Positions 1 through 8,537 of a stretch of 64,000 nucleotides of DNA are shown here, one piece after another. Numbering within the stretch: the first letter of the stretch is position 1; each line of letters starts with the position of its first letter. Under the pieces are notes generated by a model. It made no database searches. It saw only the letters and a list, made by a program, of their open reading frames with translations, and had not been told where the DNA came from. The position numbers and the translations under genes were made by a program. This stretch comes from DAOTWC01 sp048499435 (GTDB taxonomy: Bacteria > Chloroflexota > Anaerolineae > Aggregatilineales > Phototrophicaceae), in NCBI GenBank assembly GCA_048499435.1, contig JASNZW010000003.1, positions 62,001 to 126,000 on the forward strand. Reading direction: 5' to 3'.

Positions 1-2956
1 GGCCAGCGCCGCTGTTACCGCCCGCTGCATAGAGCGGCCCGCGCGAGCTGCTGGGCATAATGGGGTATGGAACGTTCTGGCCTTCGGTCGCGCGCCCAGG
101 CAGCGCCGAGCAGACCGCGCCCGCCGTGAGCGCAGAGGTCGAGTCGCCGGGGCGGCCCAGCGTGCGGGTGGTATTGGCGCTGACGCCGGCCGGGTAGCCG
201 GTGATCGTGCCGCTGGTCTGGAATTGCAGATAGTCGCTGGCGGAGTCGCCGCCAAGACGCGTGATAGTAGCGGTGAAAACGGTTGGGGCGGTATATGAGG
301 CAGGGATAACAACCTGGATGCCAGGGTTAGCGGTCAGCGGCGACCGGCTGACGGCGGGCAGCGTGGCCGCGCCGGCTGTCAGCTCTAACTGAAAATTTTC
401 GCGCACAGCGCCGCCGTTCGGGGCGCTGTCCCAGTCGTTCCAGCTCAGCGAAACGGTGTCACCGGCCTGCGCCTCAACGGTGAATGTCATGGGCGCGCCG
501 GCCCAGTCAAAGCTGGCGTAGCGGTTCAGGTTGTTGTTGCCGGCGCTGACGATCACCAGCACGCCCGCGTCGCGCGCGGCGCGGATGGCGTCATAAGGCG
601 TGGTGGGCGCGGCGGGGTTATAGATGGCGTTGCCGTCTGTGCCGTCGCCGGGGCCGGCGCTCACACCCAGGTCGAGCGTAATCAGGATGATGCGATAGTT
701 CGCGGCGCGCGCGCTGTTAATGGCTGTGGTAAGCGCCGCGTAGGACGTGGCGGGGAAGGTCGCCACGCGGCTGGCCGGGGCGATGTCGCAGATGGTTTCG
801 ACCACGCGCGCGCCGTGGCTGATGGACACTCCAACTGTGGCCGCGCTGATCAGACAGGAACGCTCAGCGGTCGGCAGCAGATTCAGGCCGGCGAAGTTGG
901 TGTCGATAACGGCGATCGGCACGCTGGCCCCGGTGACCGCAGCCCAGGCCGCCGCGCCGTTGATAACCGGCGGCGTGTGCCAGTCGTTAACGCCTATGAT
1001 GTCCACGCTGTGCGGCACAACCGTGCCCGCGCCGGTAACCGGGTTGGGCGCGCCGGGGACGCTGGCTGCGCTGGACGTTGACACAGCGCGCTGCGGCAGC
1101 GCGATCGCCGCCACCTGTTCGGTGCGGATGAGCGCCTGAATCGCCGGCAGCGGCACGCGGGCGCTGACCGAGTTGTCGCCAATGAAGTCCACCAGGCCGC
1201 CGACCTGCTCAACAAGGGCGGCAAGCGCCGTCACATCCAGGTCCGGCGCGGCGTAAACGACGACCTCAACGCGCAGGGCGTCATCGAGGGCCGGCATTCC
1301 GTGATCCTCAGCCAGCGCGAGCGCGGCCTCGACCTCGCCGCGCAGGTACAGGTCCAGCACGGCGTAGATCACGCTGTGCAGCCTGGCAGCGTCGGCTTCG
1401 GCCAGGCCGAGCGGCGCGGGCGTGGCCGTCGGCAGCAGGTCAGCCGGCGTCAGGTCGTAAATGGCGATATCGTCCAGCAGCGCCGCGGCGCTGCCGCCCG
1501 CGCTGAACGCGATCTGGCCGCTGGCAAAGGGCGCTTCGTCGCTGAACGTCAGCGCTGCGGCGCCGTCCAGCAGCACGCTCAGCGCGCCGCCGCTGGCGTT
1601 CAGGGCCAGGGTGTGCCATGTGTTCGGCGCGAAGCTGGCTGGCGCGGCGGCGGCCAGCGTCTGCGCGCCGTCGGCGGCGCGGTACAGCGCAACCTGTTCG
1701 GCTGTCAGCGCCAGCGTGTAGCTGCCGGCGTCGGCGCTGCGGAAGATGAACTGCAGGCTGCTGCCGGCATCGGCCAGGCTAAAGCGCGCCTCAAAGTCGA
1801 AGTCCGCCAGGTGGACCAGCGCCGCCGGGGCCAGCGTGCCGCCGGGGTTGAGCAGCAGCGCGTGGCTGCCGGCGCCGGTTTCGACGACGCTCGTCTCTTC
1901 GCTGGCGGCCCAGCCAACCAGCTCGCCTTCAAAATCGGCGGCGAGAACGGGCGTCCGCGCCGCTGGTTCGTCGGTGCTTTCCGGCTCAGCGGTCATTTCC
2001 GGCTCGACCAGCGGTTCGTCGGTGGCTTCGGGGGCGGGTTCTTCTGTGCCCTCAGGCGCTGTCGTTGCCTCTGGGAGCGCGGTTTCGGTTGGCGTGGGCG
2101 CCGCTGTGGTGGGGGCGGGCGTGGGCGTTTCGGCGGGCAGCTCCAGCCGGTGAATCACAATATCGTCCAGCGCGACCGCCGCGCTGCTGGTCGCGCCGGT
2201 GGTGAAGGCCAGCGCGCCCGCGGGCAGCGGCAGCGGGTCCTGGTAGGTGAACTGCACGACGCCATCCAGGCCGACGGTGATCGTGTCGCCCAGCAGATGC
2301 ACGTTGAGCGTGCGCCAGGCGGCCGGCGGTTGGCTGCCCGCCGCCGGCGGTGTGGGCTGCGGCCCCTGCGCCAGCAGCGCGCCGCCGCGATACAGGCTGG
2401 CCTGGCCGCTGCTGTCAAGCGTGACCGCATAGTGTTCGGCGCTGGCGCGCAGCGTCAGGCTGATCTCCGCGCCCGGCTCAACGCGCACGCGCGCCGCCAG
2501 CAGCAGATGTTCCCAGTTGAGACCGTTTACGCCGGCGCTCTGCGACGGCCCGACGGCGGTCAAAATATGGTTCGCGCCTTCCAGCGCGACCTGCCAGCCG
2601 GGCGTGAGCGTCCAACCGGCGGCGCTGCCGCCCTCAAAGGACGCTTCAAACAGCGCGGCGTCGGGGGGCAGCGTCACGGGTGGCTCGGTGGCCGCTGGCG
2701 CGGTCGGCTCGCTGGTGCTTTCCGGCGCGGCGGTTTCGGTTGGCGGCGCGGTCGGCTCAACCGTCGCTGGCGCAGCCGTCGGGGTGGGCGGCTCAGTTGG
2801 GCTGGCCGTTTCCTCAGCCGGGGGCGGCGGCTCAACGGTGGTTTCCTGCGCGCGCGCGACATAAGTGGCCGCGGGCGCAGCGTAGGTAACGAGCAGCGAA
2901 ATAAGGATGAGTCCGGTCAGGATTGTGTTAATAGCGCGCCGTTGTTCAGGGGTCAT
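1..2956 (-). CDS. Secreted subtilisin-like (S8) serine protease with two concanavalin-like domains, C-terminus cut by window edge
   Basis: The minus-strand frame is open from an ATG at 2956 to the window edge (985 codons), so the protein is truncated here, not broken. Residues 1-37 form a signal peptide with a hydrophobic core (TILTGLILISLLV). Pro/Thr/Glu-rich linkers then separate two ConA/LamG-like beta-sandwich domains, about residues 100-272 and 337-500. A pre-protease domain follows (about 563-623), then the S8 domain. Visible catalytic motifs are Asp685 (AVIDTNFAG), His714 (ISHGARVVETI) and the oxyanion Asn near 807 (VIVSAGNNN). The SSRGP motif that usually precedes the Ser loop is the last thing seen, so the catalytic Ser (GTSxAxP) lies beyond position 1. 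It probably acts outside the cell or at the cell surface. Family assignment is secure; the substrate is unknown. Confidence 0.88.
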   Translation of the reverse strand, partial: MTPEQRRAINTILTGLILISLLVTYAAPAATYVARAQETTVEPPPPAEETASPTEPPTPTAAPATVEPTAPPTETAAPESTSEPTAPAATEPPVTLPPDAALFEASFEGGSAAGWTLTPGWQVALEGANHILTAVGPSQSAGVNGLNWEHLLLAARVRVEPGAEISLTLRASAEHYAVTLDSSGQASLYRGGALLAQGPQPTPPAAGSQPPAAWRTLNVHLLGDTITVGLDGVVQFTYQDPLPLPAGALAFTTGATSSAAVALDDIVIHRLELPAETPTPAPTTAAPTPTETALPEATTAPEGTEEPAPEATDEPLVEPEMTAEPESTDEPAARTPVLAADFEGELVGWAASEETSVVETGAGSHALLLNPGGTLAPAALVHLADFDFEARFSLADAGSSLQFIFRSADAGSYTLALTAEQVALYRAADGAQTLAAAAPASFAPNTWHTLALNASGGALSVLLDGAAALTFSDEAPFASGQIAFSAGGSAAALLDDIAIYDLTPADLLPTATPAPLGLAEADAARLHSVIYAVLDLYLRGEVEAALALAEDHGMPALDDALRVEVVVYAAPDLDVTALAALVEQVGGLVDFIGDNSVSARVPLPAIQALIRTEQVAAIALPQRAVSTSSAASVPGAPNPVTGAGTVVPHSVDIIGVNDWHTPPVINGAAAWAAVTGASVPIAVIDTNFAGLNLLPTAERSCLISAATVGVSISHGARVVETICDIAPASRVATFPATSYAALTTAINSARAANYRIILITLDLGVSAGPGDGTDGNAIYNPAAPTTPYDAIRAARDAGVLVIVSAGNNNLNRYASFDWAGAPMTFTVEAQAGDTVSLSWNDWDSAPNGGAVRENFQLELTAGAATLPAVSRSPLTANPGIQVVIPASYTAPTVFTATITRLGGDSASDYLQFQTSGTITGYPAGVSANTTRTLGRPGDSTSALTAGAVCSALPGRATEGQNVPYPIMPSSSRGPLYAAGGNSGAG

Positions 2957-3355
2957 GGGAGCCTCCAGTGACCAGTGAGCACAGTAGATGAGGGCTGCGC
3001 AGCGTTGGCTGCGAATGGATACAAAAACATGAAATTCACACTGTGACCATTATACGGGCATCATTGTTTTGCGATCATCAAGATTGCCGCATCTCGATTA
3101 CCGCTTAATGCCCGGAAGCGTTACGGGCGATTGTGCGAATTTTGTATAGATTTCACGATGGGCTGGCGCGCCAGGGCGCTGCTTACCGGCGCGGCCCAGG
3201 CAGCAGGCCCGCCGCGTGTGGGCGCGCTGGCTGGCGCGCCATTATATCGCTACCGGCGAGGGCAGATGTAAGGTACAATTATCCTAACACACGGGGCTGG
3301 CAGCCTGCGCCTGAACGGCGTATAAGCCACGGCCAGCGATCTTCAGGGAATTGCG
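2957..3355. other. Intergenic region between divergent genes, with a consensus -10 for the protease gene
   Basis: About 400 bases with no credible coding frame. On the minus strand a perfect TATAAT occurs at 3054-3049, about 90 bases upstream of the protease ATG. No good -35 lies at 16-18 bp; a TTGATG sits 21 bp upstream. On the plus strand a TACAAT at 3274-3279 could serve the gene starting at 3356, again without a clear -35. I see no RNA gene or repeat here. Confidence 0.4.
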
Positions 3356-3832
3356 ATGGGCGCGCGACAGACACAGCCAGCGAAGCCAGCCTCAGCGGCC
3401 CGCCACACCCGCCAGACGCAGCGACAGATTGTTCTGCCGGTGCTGGCCGGGGTCGTGTTAATAGCGCTGCTGGTTGGCGTAGTGCTGTGGCTGCCACAGC
3501 GCCTGCAGGTCGGCATTGTCTCCGATTTCATGCTGGTTGTGTTTATGCTGTGCCCGGCGGTGATCTGTATGCTGCCGCTGACGATCGCGCTGCTGGTGGC
3601 GGCCTTCGGCGCTGGCCGCCTGCACGACCGCACCGCGCCGCCGCTGCGCGGCCTGCAGGCGCGCACGGGCAGGCTCGCCGCGCAGGCCAACACGGTCGCC
3701 GGGGCCGTCAACCAGCGCACCGTCACTTATGGGGCGCGGTTGGGCGCTGTGCTGCGCGTGCTGGACGTTTTTGAATATCCGCAGTCCGCTGCAACCAATG
3801 GAGAAGGCAAGGATGAACAAGCTACAGAATGA
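3356..3832 (+). CDS. Small membrane protein of unknown function, two transmembrane segments
   Basis: 158 residues. A basic, Gln/Arg-rich N-terminus (about 1-25) is followed by a transmembrane helix (about 26-45, VLPVLAGVVLIALLVGVVLW), a short loop, and a second helix (about 58-85). The C-terminal half is soluble and probably amphipathic (residues 95-135, rich in Ala, Gln and Arg). I recognise no domain. The start ATG follows the weak ribosome-binding sequence AGGGAA. The downstream gene begins inside the last 20 bases, so the two are translationally coupled. Together they look like a small membrane complex, but the sequence does not show its role. Confidence 0.65.
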   Translation: MGARQTQPAKPASAARHTRQTQRQIVLPVLAGVVLIALLVGVVLWLPQRLQVGIVSDFMLVVFMLCPAVICMLPLTIALLVAAFGAGRLHDRTAPPLRGLQARTGRLAAQANTVAGAVNQRTVTYGARLGAVLRVLDVFEYPQSAATNGEGKDEQATE

Positions 3833-4070
3833 GCTGAATCCGCCCGAAGCCGCCGATAACTGGAAAGCAAAGACCTATGGGATAGGCGCGGTTGGCGGGG
3901 CGCTGTTCGGCCTGCTGGCGTCCTATCTGTACGCGCGCGCCGCCGACGAGGGCGCGCACCGCAACGCGGGCAAGCCGCCGGCCATACCCACCGTAACGCT
4001 GATCGCCGTGCTGCTTTCCGGGCTGGGGTTGATCCGGCAGATCGCTGAGGCTGGCAGACCGAAAAACTAG
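3813..4070 (+). CDS. Small membrane protein of unknown function (YtxH-like size), coupled to the upstream gene
   Basis: 85 residues from the ATG at 3813, chosen because GGAGAAGG lies five bases upstream. An in-frame ATG at 3798 would add five residues, and earlier starts overlap the upstream gene too deeply. A soluble acidic N-terminus is followed by a Gly/Ala/Leu transmembrane helix (about 24-40, GAVGGALFGLLASYLYA). A charged stretch and a second helix follow (about 60-76, IPTVTLIAVLLSGLGLI). The start overlaps the previous gene's stop by 20 bases. The Gly-rich first helix resembles those of YtxH-like proteins, but there is no decisive motif. Confidence 0.6.
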   Translation: MNKLQNELNPPEAADNWKAKTYGIGAVGGALFGLLASYLYARAADEGAHRNAGKPPAIPTVTLIAVLLSGLGLIRQIAEAGRPKN

Positions 4071-4088
4071 GCACGGGGGGATGGTAAC

Positions 4089-4754
4089 GTGTGCGGACGG
4101 TTTGTGCTCATCTCAGACGTTGACGCACTGCAGCTGGCGTTCGACCTGACGGACATCCCGCAGGCGCTGCCAGCGCGTTTTAATATCGCGCCGTCGCAGC
4201 CGGTGGCTGTTATCGCCAACGACGCGCCGCAGACGCTCGCCCTGTTCCGCTGGGGGCTGGTTCCATTCTGGGCGAAAACGCCCGATATCGGCGCCAACCT
4301 GATCAACGCCCGCGCGGAGACCGCCGCCGAGAAGCCCGCGTTCCGCGCGGCTTTCAAACGGCGCCGCTGCCTGATTCCGGCGGACGGTTTTTTCGAGTGG
4401 CAGAAGGTTGACCGGGGCAAGGTTCCGCTGTTTATTCACCTGCGCGACCAGCGTCTGTTCGCTTTCGCCGGGCTGTGGGAAACCTGGTTCAGCCCAGAGG
4501 GCGACGAGCTGCGCACCTGCACGATCCTCACCACGTCCCCGAACAGCTTTATGGAGCCGATCCACGACCGGATGCCGGTGATTCTGCCGCCTGAACATTA
4601 CGACACCTGGCTGTCGCCTGACGAGCTGCCGGCGTCCGCGCTGCTGCCGCTGCTGCAGCCCTACGATGCCGCCGCGATGGCGGCCTATGCGGTGTCAACG
4701 TTTGTCAACAACCCGCGCAATGACACGCCGGAGTGCATTGAACGGGCGGGTTAG
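4089..4754 (+). CDS. SOS response-associated peptidase family protein (SRAP; HMCES/YedK-like)
   Basis: 221 residues, the usual size for the family. SRAP proteins form a stable thiazolidine crosslink with abasic sites in single-stranded DNA through Cys2 after Met removal. The GTG start at 4089 is fixed by this chemistry, because translation gives MCGRF with Cys in position 2. Other conserved motifs are NARAET, PADGFFEWQ (the aromatic/Glu active-site segment) and PIHDRMPVIL (active-site His). It would act on the nucleoid, shielding abasic sites during replication. The stop shares bases with that of ftsK on the other strand (TTAG serves both). No LexA-like site was evident just upstream. Confidence 0.93.
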   Translation: MCGRFVLISDVDALQLAFDLTDIPQALPARFNIAPSQPVAVIANDAPQTLALFRWGLVPFWAKTPDIGANLINARAETAAEKPAFRAAFKRRRCLIPADGFFEWQKVDRGKVPLFIHLRDQRLFAFAGLWETWFSPEGDELRTCTILTTSPNSFMEPIHDRMPVILPPEHYDTWLSPDELPASALLPLLQPYDAAAMAAYAVSTFVNNPRNDTPECIERAG

Positions 4755-7282
4755 CCGCTGCCGGTCCGTTTATCTATCTCCACCTTGAAAGGGTCTTCGC
4801 CCGGCTTGATGAGCACACGGCGGCTGCGGCCGCCGGCTTCGGGCGGCCCGATGATGCGGAGTTCGTACATCAGGTCAATCAGGCGGGCGGCGCGCGGGTA
4901 GCCCAGGCCCATTTTGCGCTGGATCAGCGAGGCTGAGGCCTCGCCTTCCTGGATGACCAGCTCAATCGCCTCTTCCAGCATTGGGTCCGTTTCAGAGAGG
5001 ATCTCGCGCCGGGTGACGCCGCGCTCCCAGGGGCCGATCATGGACGGCGCGGCCATGCTGCCGCCGGCGACCTGTTCCTTGTGCCAGGTTTTCCAGTGGT
5101 TGACGACCGCGCGCACCTCGTCGTCGGACACGAAACAGCCCTGAATACGGCGCGGGCCAGCGGCGTCGCTGGCGTGGAACAGCATATCGCCGTTGCCCAG
5201 CAGATTCTCGGCGCCGCCGGTGTCCAGGATAACGCGCGAGTCAACGCCGGTGGCGACGGCGAAGGACATGCGGGTGGGGAAGTTGGCCTTAATGAGGCCG
5301 GTGATTACGTCCACGCTGGGGCGCTGCGTGGCGACGATCAGATGCATGCCGACCGCGCGGGCCATTTGTGCCAGCCGCGTGATGGTTTTCTCGGTTTCGT
5401 CCGGCTGGCTCAGCATGAGGTCGCCGATCTCATCTACCAGGATGACGATATACGGCAGACGTTCGCTTTGCTGGCGGCGGCCCAGCCGGGCGTTGTAGGT
5501 GTCAATGTTGCGTGCCGCATGCTCCTCAAGCAGCTTGTAGCGCCGGTCCATTTCGCGCGTACACCAGCGCAGCACGCCGATGATGCGTTCCTGGTCGGTC
5601 TCGACCGGGCCAACCAGGTGCGGCAGCCCGTTAAAGCGGCTTAGCTCGACCATTTTGGGGTCGAGCATAATCAGCTTGAGGACGTCGGGCGTGTTGTTCA
5701 TGATCAGCGCGGTGGCGATAGCCGCTATCGCCACCGATTTACCAGAGCCGGTTGTGCCGGCGATGAGCAGGTGTGGCATCTGTCCGATGTCAGCCGTGAC
5801 TGGCGTGCCGGCCACGTCGCGCCCCAGCGGGATGAGCAGCGGCGATTTTTTCTTCTGCGCCAGGTTGTAGTAGTAGCGGCTTTCGAGAATGGCGCGCAGC
5901 GTGACAAGCTGCGGATTGCGGTTCGGCACTTCGATGCCGATATAATTCTGGCCGGGCACGGGCGTTTCCAGCCGCAGCCGCTTGGCCGCCAGCGACAGCG
6001 CCAGGTCGCTGGAGAGCGAAACGATCTTCCTGACACGGGTGCGGTTGAGAACCGATTCGCCTTCCTCTGACACTTGTTCCTTGAACGGCTGGACAGCGTA
6101 GCGCGTTACCGTTGGGCCGATCTGGACGTCAACCACGTCAACGTCAATGTCGAACTCCAGCAGCGTGTTTTCGATCAGCACGACGTTGGTGTTGATCTCA
6201 ATTTCGTCAGGCGGGCTGGTGCTGATGTCGCGCAGCAGGTCGAGCTGGGGCAGCGGCCGTTCGCGGCGGGGGTTTTGTTTTGGCTCAGCCATGCTTTCGA
6301 TGTTGAAGTAGCGTTTCACACGGCCATCAGGGCGTTCCACCAACTGCGGATCGTCCTTGCGCTGCTTTTTGCGCAGCGTGCCGATAGCGTTAAATTCCGG
6401 GATGATGTGTTCTACCGGCGGGCGGTCCGTGATCTCGCGCAGGGCCGCCGGGATTTCGCTGGCGGCGGCGGGCGCGGCTTCAGCGCGCGGGCCGGGGCGC
6501 TGCGACGGCGGCAGGTGCTTTGGGTCGGGCCGGATGTGGATGATGGGTGGACGGCGCGGATCCGGCGCGGGCGCGGCGGCGGCCGTTGGCGGCGCGGCGG
6601 CGCGCGGCGGCTCAGGGATATTGGTCAGCCGCGCGCCCAGCGCGCGCAGCCGCTGGCTGGCAGCCGTCAGCAGGCGCAGCACGTGGCGGCGGCGCACACC
6701 AATCACCACCAGCAGGCAGAACACGAACAGCACACCGTAGACGAAGAAGGCGAACGCCGAGCTAAGCAGGCCGCCGACCACCTCACTCAGCCCCCAGCCG
6801 ACGATGCCGCCGCCGCCGCCGGCGCGGGCCACAGCCCGCCACTCGGTGTCGCCAGACACCAGGTGCAGCAGCGCCAGCAGCGCCAGGAACCCCACCTCCA
6901 GGGCCAGGACGCGGTGGGCAGACAGATGGACCTTGACCCCCGCTTTCGGCAGCAGGATCAGCACGCCCAGCGCCAGAATGCCGCCCGCCACCGCCAGGCT
7001 GCCGTAGCCAAAGAGGCTGGTGAGGGCGGCTGACCACGCGCGTGAAATGGTGGCGTCTGACGAGACGTTGAACAGCGACAGAAACGACACGATGCCGAAC
7101 ACGATCAGCACTACCGCCGCGATCTCGTCACCCCAGGGCGGGATGCTGTCCAGAATGCGGTCCCAGAATTCAGGCTTGACTGTGTAGCGGCCCTGAAATG
7201 GGTCGGCAGGCTGGGCCGGCTTTTCCGGCTGTGCAGCGGGGGCGGGTTTGTCGGTTTTTCTCGCAGCCACGCGGCGGCTCAC
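4751..7282 (-). CDS. ftsK: FtsK/SpoIIIE DNA translocase
   Basis: 843 residues. This hexameric motor pumps chromosomal DNA through the division septum and helps resolve chromosome dimers. Domain order is: a short basic N-terminus; four transmembrane helices (about 55-73, 90-112, 125-142, 165-195); a Pro/Ala-rich linker (about 215-280); the alpha/beta RecA-like motor with Walker A GTTGSGKS (about 505-513) and Walker B IVILVDEIGDLM (about 610-620); and a C-terminal winged-helix gamma domain (about 770-835). The gamma domain contains the segment GYPRAARLIDLMYELRIIG and would read polarity sequences. The GTG at 7282 is the only sensible start. The linker is short compared with E. coli FtsK, so the protein is closer to SpoIIIE in size. 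Confidence 0.95.
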   Translation of the reverse strand: MSRRVAARKTDKPAPAAQPEKPAQPADPFQGRYTVKPEFWDRILDSIPPWGDEIAAVVLIVFGIVSFLSLFNVSSDATISRAWSAALTSLFGYGSLAVAGGILALGVLILLPKAGVKVHLSAHRVLALEVGFLALLALLHLVSGDTEWRAVARAGGGGGIVGWGLSEVVGGLLSSAFAFFVYGVLFVFCLLVVIGVRRRHVLRLLTAASQRLRALGARLTNIPEPPRAAAPPTAAAAPAPDPRRPPIIHIRPDPKHLPPSQRPGPRAEAAPAAASEIPAALREITDRPPVEHIIPEFNAIGTLRKKQRKDDPQLVERPDGRVKRYFNIESMAEPKQNPRRERPLPQLDLLRDISTSPPDEIEINTNVVLIENTLLEFDIDVDVVDVQIGPTVTRYAVQPFKEQVSEEGESVLNRTRVRKIVSLSSDLALSLAAKRLRLETPVPGQNYIGIEVPNRNPQLVTLRAILESRYYYNLAQKKKSPLLIPLGRDVAGTPVTADIGQMPHLLIAGTTGSGKSVAIAAIATALIMNNTPDVLKLIMLDPKMVELSRFNGLPHLVGPVETDQERIIGVLRWCTREMDRRYKLLEEHAARNIDTYNARLGRRQQSERLPYIVILVDEIGDLMLSQPDETEKTITRLAQMARAVGMHLIVATQRPSVDVITGLIKANFPTRMSFAVATGVDSRVILDTGGAENLLGNGDMLFHASDAAGPRRIQGCFVSDDEVRAVVNHWKTWHKEQVAGGSMAAPSMIGPWERGVTRREILSETDPMLEEAIELVIQEGEASASLIQRKMGLGYPRAARLIDLMYELRIIGPPEAGGRSRRVLIKPGEDPFKVEIDKRTGSG

Positions 7283-7304
7283 TCCATGCTAACGCTAAGA
7301 CGGT

Positions 7305-7310
7305 ATTATA
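7305..7310 (-). promoter_or_regulatory. Candidate -10 element for ftsK
   Basis: A perfect TATAAT on the minus strand lies 22 bases upstream of the ftsK GTG. It implies a 5' leader of only about 15 bases. The -35 position falls in the T-run of the upstream terminator and does not match the consensus, so this is a partial promoter call. Confidence 0.35.
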
Positions 7311-7325
7311 CTGGACATTGGAGCG

Positions 7326-7361
7326 ACAAAAAGGCCGCACCTGACAGCGGGGTGCGGCCTT
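7326..7361 (-). terminator. Rho-independent terminator after the S1-domain gene
   Basis: A perfect 11-bp stem (AAGGCCGCACC at 7331-7341 with GGTGCGGCCTT at 7351-7361) encloses a 9-base loop. On the minus strand it is followed by TTTTT. It lies 31 bases after the stop of the S1-domain gene and separates that transcript from ftsK. Confidence 0.88.
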
Positions 7362-7391
7362 GCTGCTGGCGGGAAAGCGCCGGCGTCTGGC

Positions 7392-8396
7392 TCAGGGCGC
7401 CAGGCGCAGGCTTAACCCCAGCCGGCGCGCCTGGCTGTCGATGCTCAGGATGCGCGCGCGGATGTGCTGGCCTTCGGTGACGACGTTGCGCGGGTGCAGG
7501 AAATGCCCTTCGGCCAGCTCAGACACGTGAATCAGCCCTTCAAGGCCTTCTTCGATGCAGGCAAAAGCCCCGAAGTCAACCACATTAGTGATCGTGCCCA
7601 CCACCATCTCGCCGATGTGGTAGCGCTCGCTCACGGTTTCCCAGGGGTCCGGGTGCAGCCGCTTGAGGCTGAGCGCGATACGGCCATTTTCGCGGTCCAC
7701 GTTCAGCACATAGACCTTGACCTGCTGCCCCCTTTTGAGGATGTCTGCCGGGTGGCCAACCCGCCCCCAGCTCAGTTCGCTGATGTGGATCAGCCCTTCA
7801 AGCCCGCCCAGATCAACGAACGCGCCGAAATCGCACAGGTTCGTAATGCTGCCGTAGGCGCAGTCACCGGGGGCCAGGTGCGACAGGATGTGCGCGCGCT
7901 CGCCAGCTTCAACGCGCGCCGCGCGCTCAGAGAGAATCAGCCGGTTCTGCTCGGGGTTCAGCTCGATAATGCGCAGACTCAGGTTTTGCCCGATGTAGCG
8001 CAGCAGCGCGCCGCGCCGGATGGCGGTGTTGGGCGTGGACGGGAAATCAACGAGCTGGCTGGCAGGCACGAAGCCGCGCAGGCTGCGCCATTCAACCAGC
8101 AGCCCGCCCCGGTTGCAGCCGATAACGGACAGCGGGATGACTTCATCTGCCGCCAGTATGCGTTCCAGTTCATCCCAGTTGTGGTCGCCGCCGCCTGAAT
8201 AATCGGTGGTATAAGGCGGAAGATCGTCGGCGATAACGGTGTAATCGCAGCTGGCGTCGCTGGTGTGCACCTCGTCGTTGGGCTGATGGGCCGCCGGTCC
8301 AGCGTATTCCCCCTCTTGCAGCAGCGCTTTCCAGTAACCTTCCTCTAACGGCGGCGGAGCGATGTCTTCCTGACGCTGCAAACTCATAGCTATCAT
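7392..8396 (-). CDS. S1-domain RNA-binding protein (RpsA-like)
   Basis: 334 residues. After an acidic, probably disordered N-terminus (1-80) come three S1 OB-fold repeats, about 85-165, 175-245 and 260-332. Repeats 2 and 3 carry the classic core (ITNLCDFGAFVDLGGLEGL and ITNVVDFGAFACIEEGLEGL, then LIHISEL and LIHVSEL). Repeat 1 is degenerate. The protein is shorter than the six-repeat ribosomal protein S1 of Proteobacteria but similar to the three- or four-repeat forms in other phyla. It could be the functional S1 or a mRNA-binding relative. The ATG at 8396 follows GAGGGAAGG; an ATG three codons later is also possible. It is transcribed alone from a perfect consensus promoter and ends in a strong terminator. 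Confidence 0.85.
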   Translation of the reverse strand: MIAMSLQRQEDIAPPPLEEGYWKALLQEGEYAGPAAHQPNDEVHTSDASCDYTVIADDLPPYTTDYSGGGDHNWDELERILAADEVIPLSVIGCNRGGLLVEWRSLRGFVPASQLVDFPSTPNTAIRRGALLRYIGQNLSLRIIELNPEQNRLILSERAARVEAGERAHILSHLAPGDCAYGSITNLCDFGAFVDLGGLEGLIHISELSWGRVGHPADILKRGQQVKVYVLNVDRENGRIALSLKRLHPDPWETVSERYHIGEMVVGTITNVVDFGAFACIEEGLEGLIHVSELAEGHFLHPRNVVTEGQHIRARILSIDSQARRLGLSLRLAP

Positions 8397-8470
8397 ACCT
8401 TCCCTCTAAGATATGCTGCTCACTCTAACGCAGTTTGCCGGCTCGTTTAATAAACCCCGATATATTCAAA

Positions 8471-8499
8471 ATTATAAAATCCTGGTTTTACGCTGTCAA
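8471..8499 (-). promoter_or_regulatory. Perfect sigma-70 consensus promoter for the S1-domain gene
   Basis: On the minus strand TTGACA (8499-8494) is followed by exactly 17 bases and TATAAT (8476-8471). Both hexamers match the consensus 6/6. The predicted start near 8464 gives a leader of about 68 bases. It also shows that this organism's main sigma factor, encoded at 11868-13148, reads the standard hexamers. Confidence 0.85.
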
Positions 8500-8537
8500 A
8501 CCCGGCGGACTTAATACAAGGCGCGGCCGGGCGGCGC

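Noticed and set aside
1980..2150. Repetitive Pro/Thr/Glu-coding tracts in the protease gene as tandem repeats or a satellite
   Set aside because: The similarity is at the amino-acid composition level (linker) and the repeats are irregular in DNA; no unit recurs exactly.
1301..2971. A long open frame on the + strand (about 556 codons) opposite the protease gene
   Set aside because: Its product is low-complexity (Arg/Gly/Gln-rich) and antisense to a frame with signal peptide, catalytic motifs and domain structure. It is a by-product of high GC in the third codon position.
6074..7033. A 319-codon + strand frame opposite ftsK
   Set aside because: Gln/Arg-rich shadow of the ftsK linker and membrane region; no ribosome site and no homology-like pattern.
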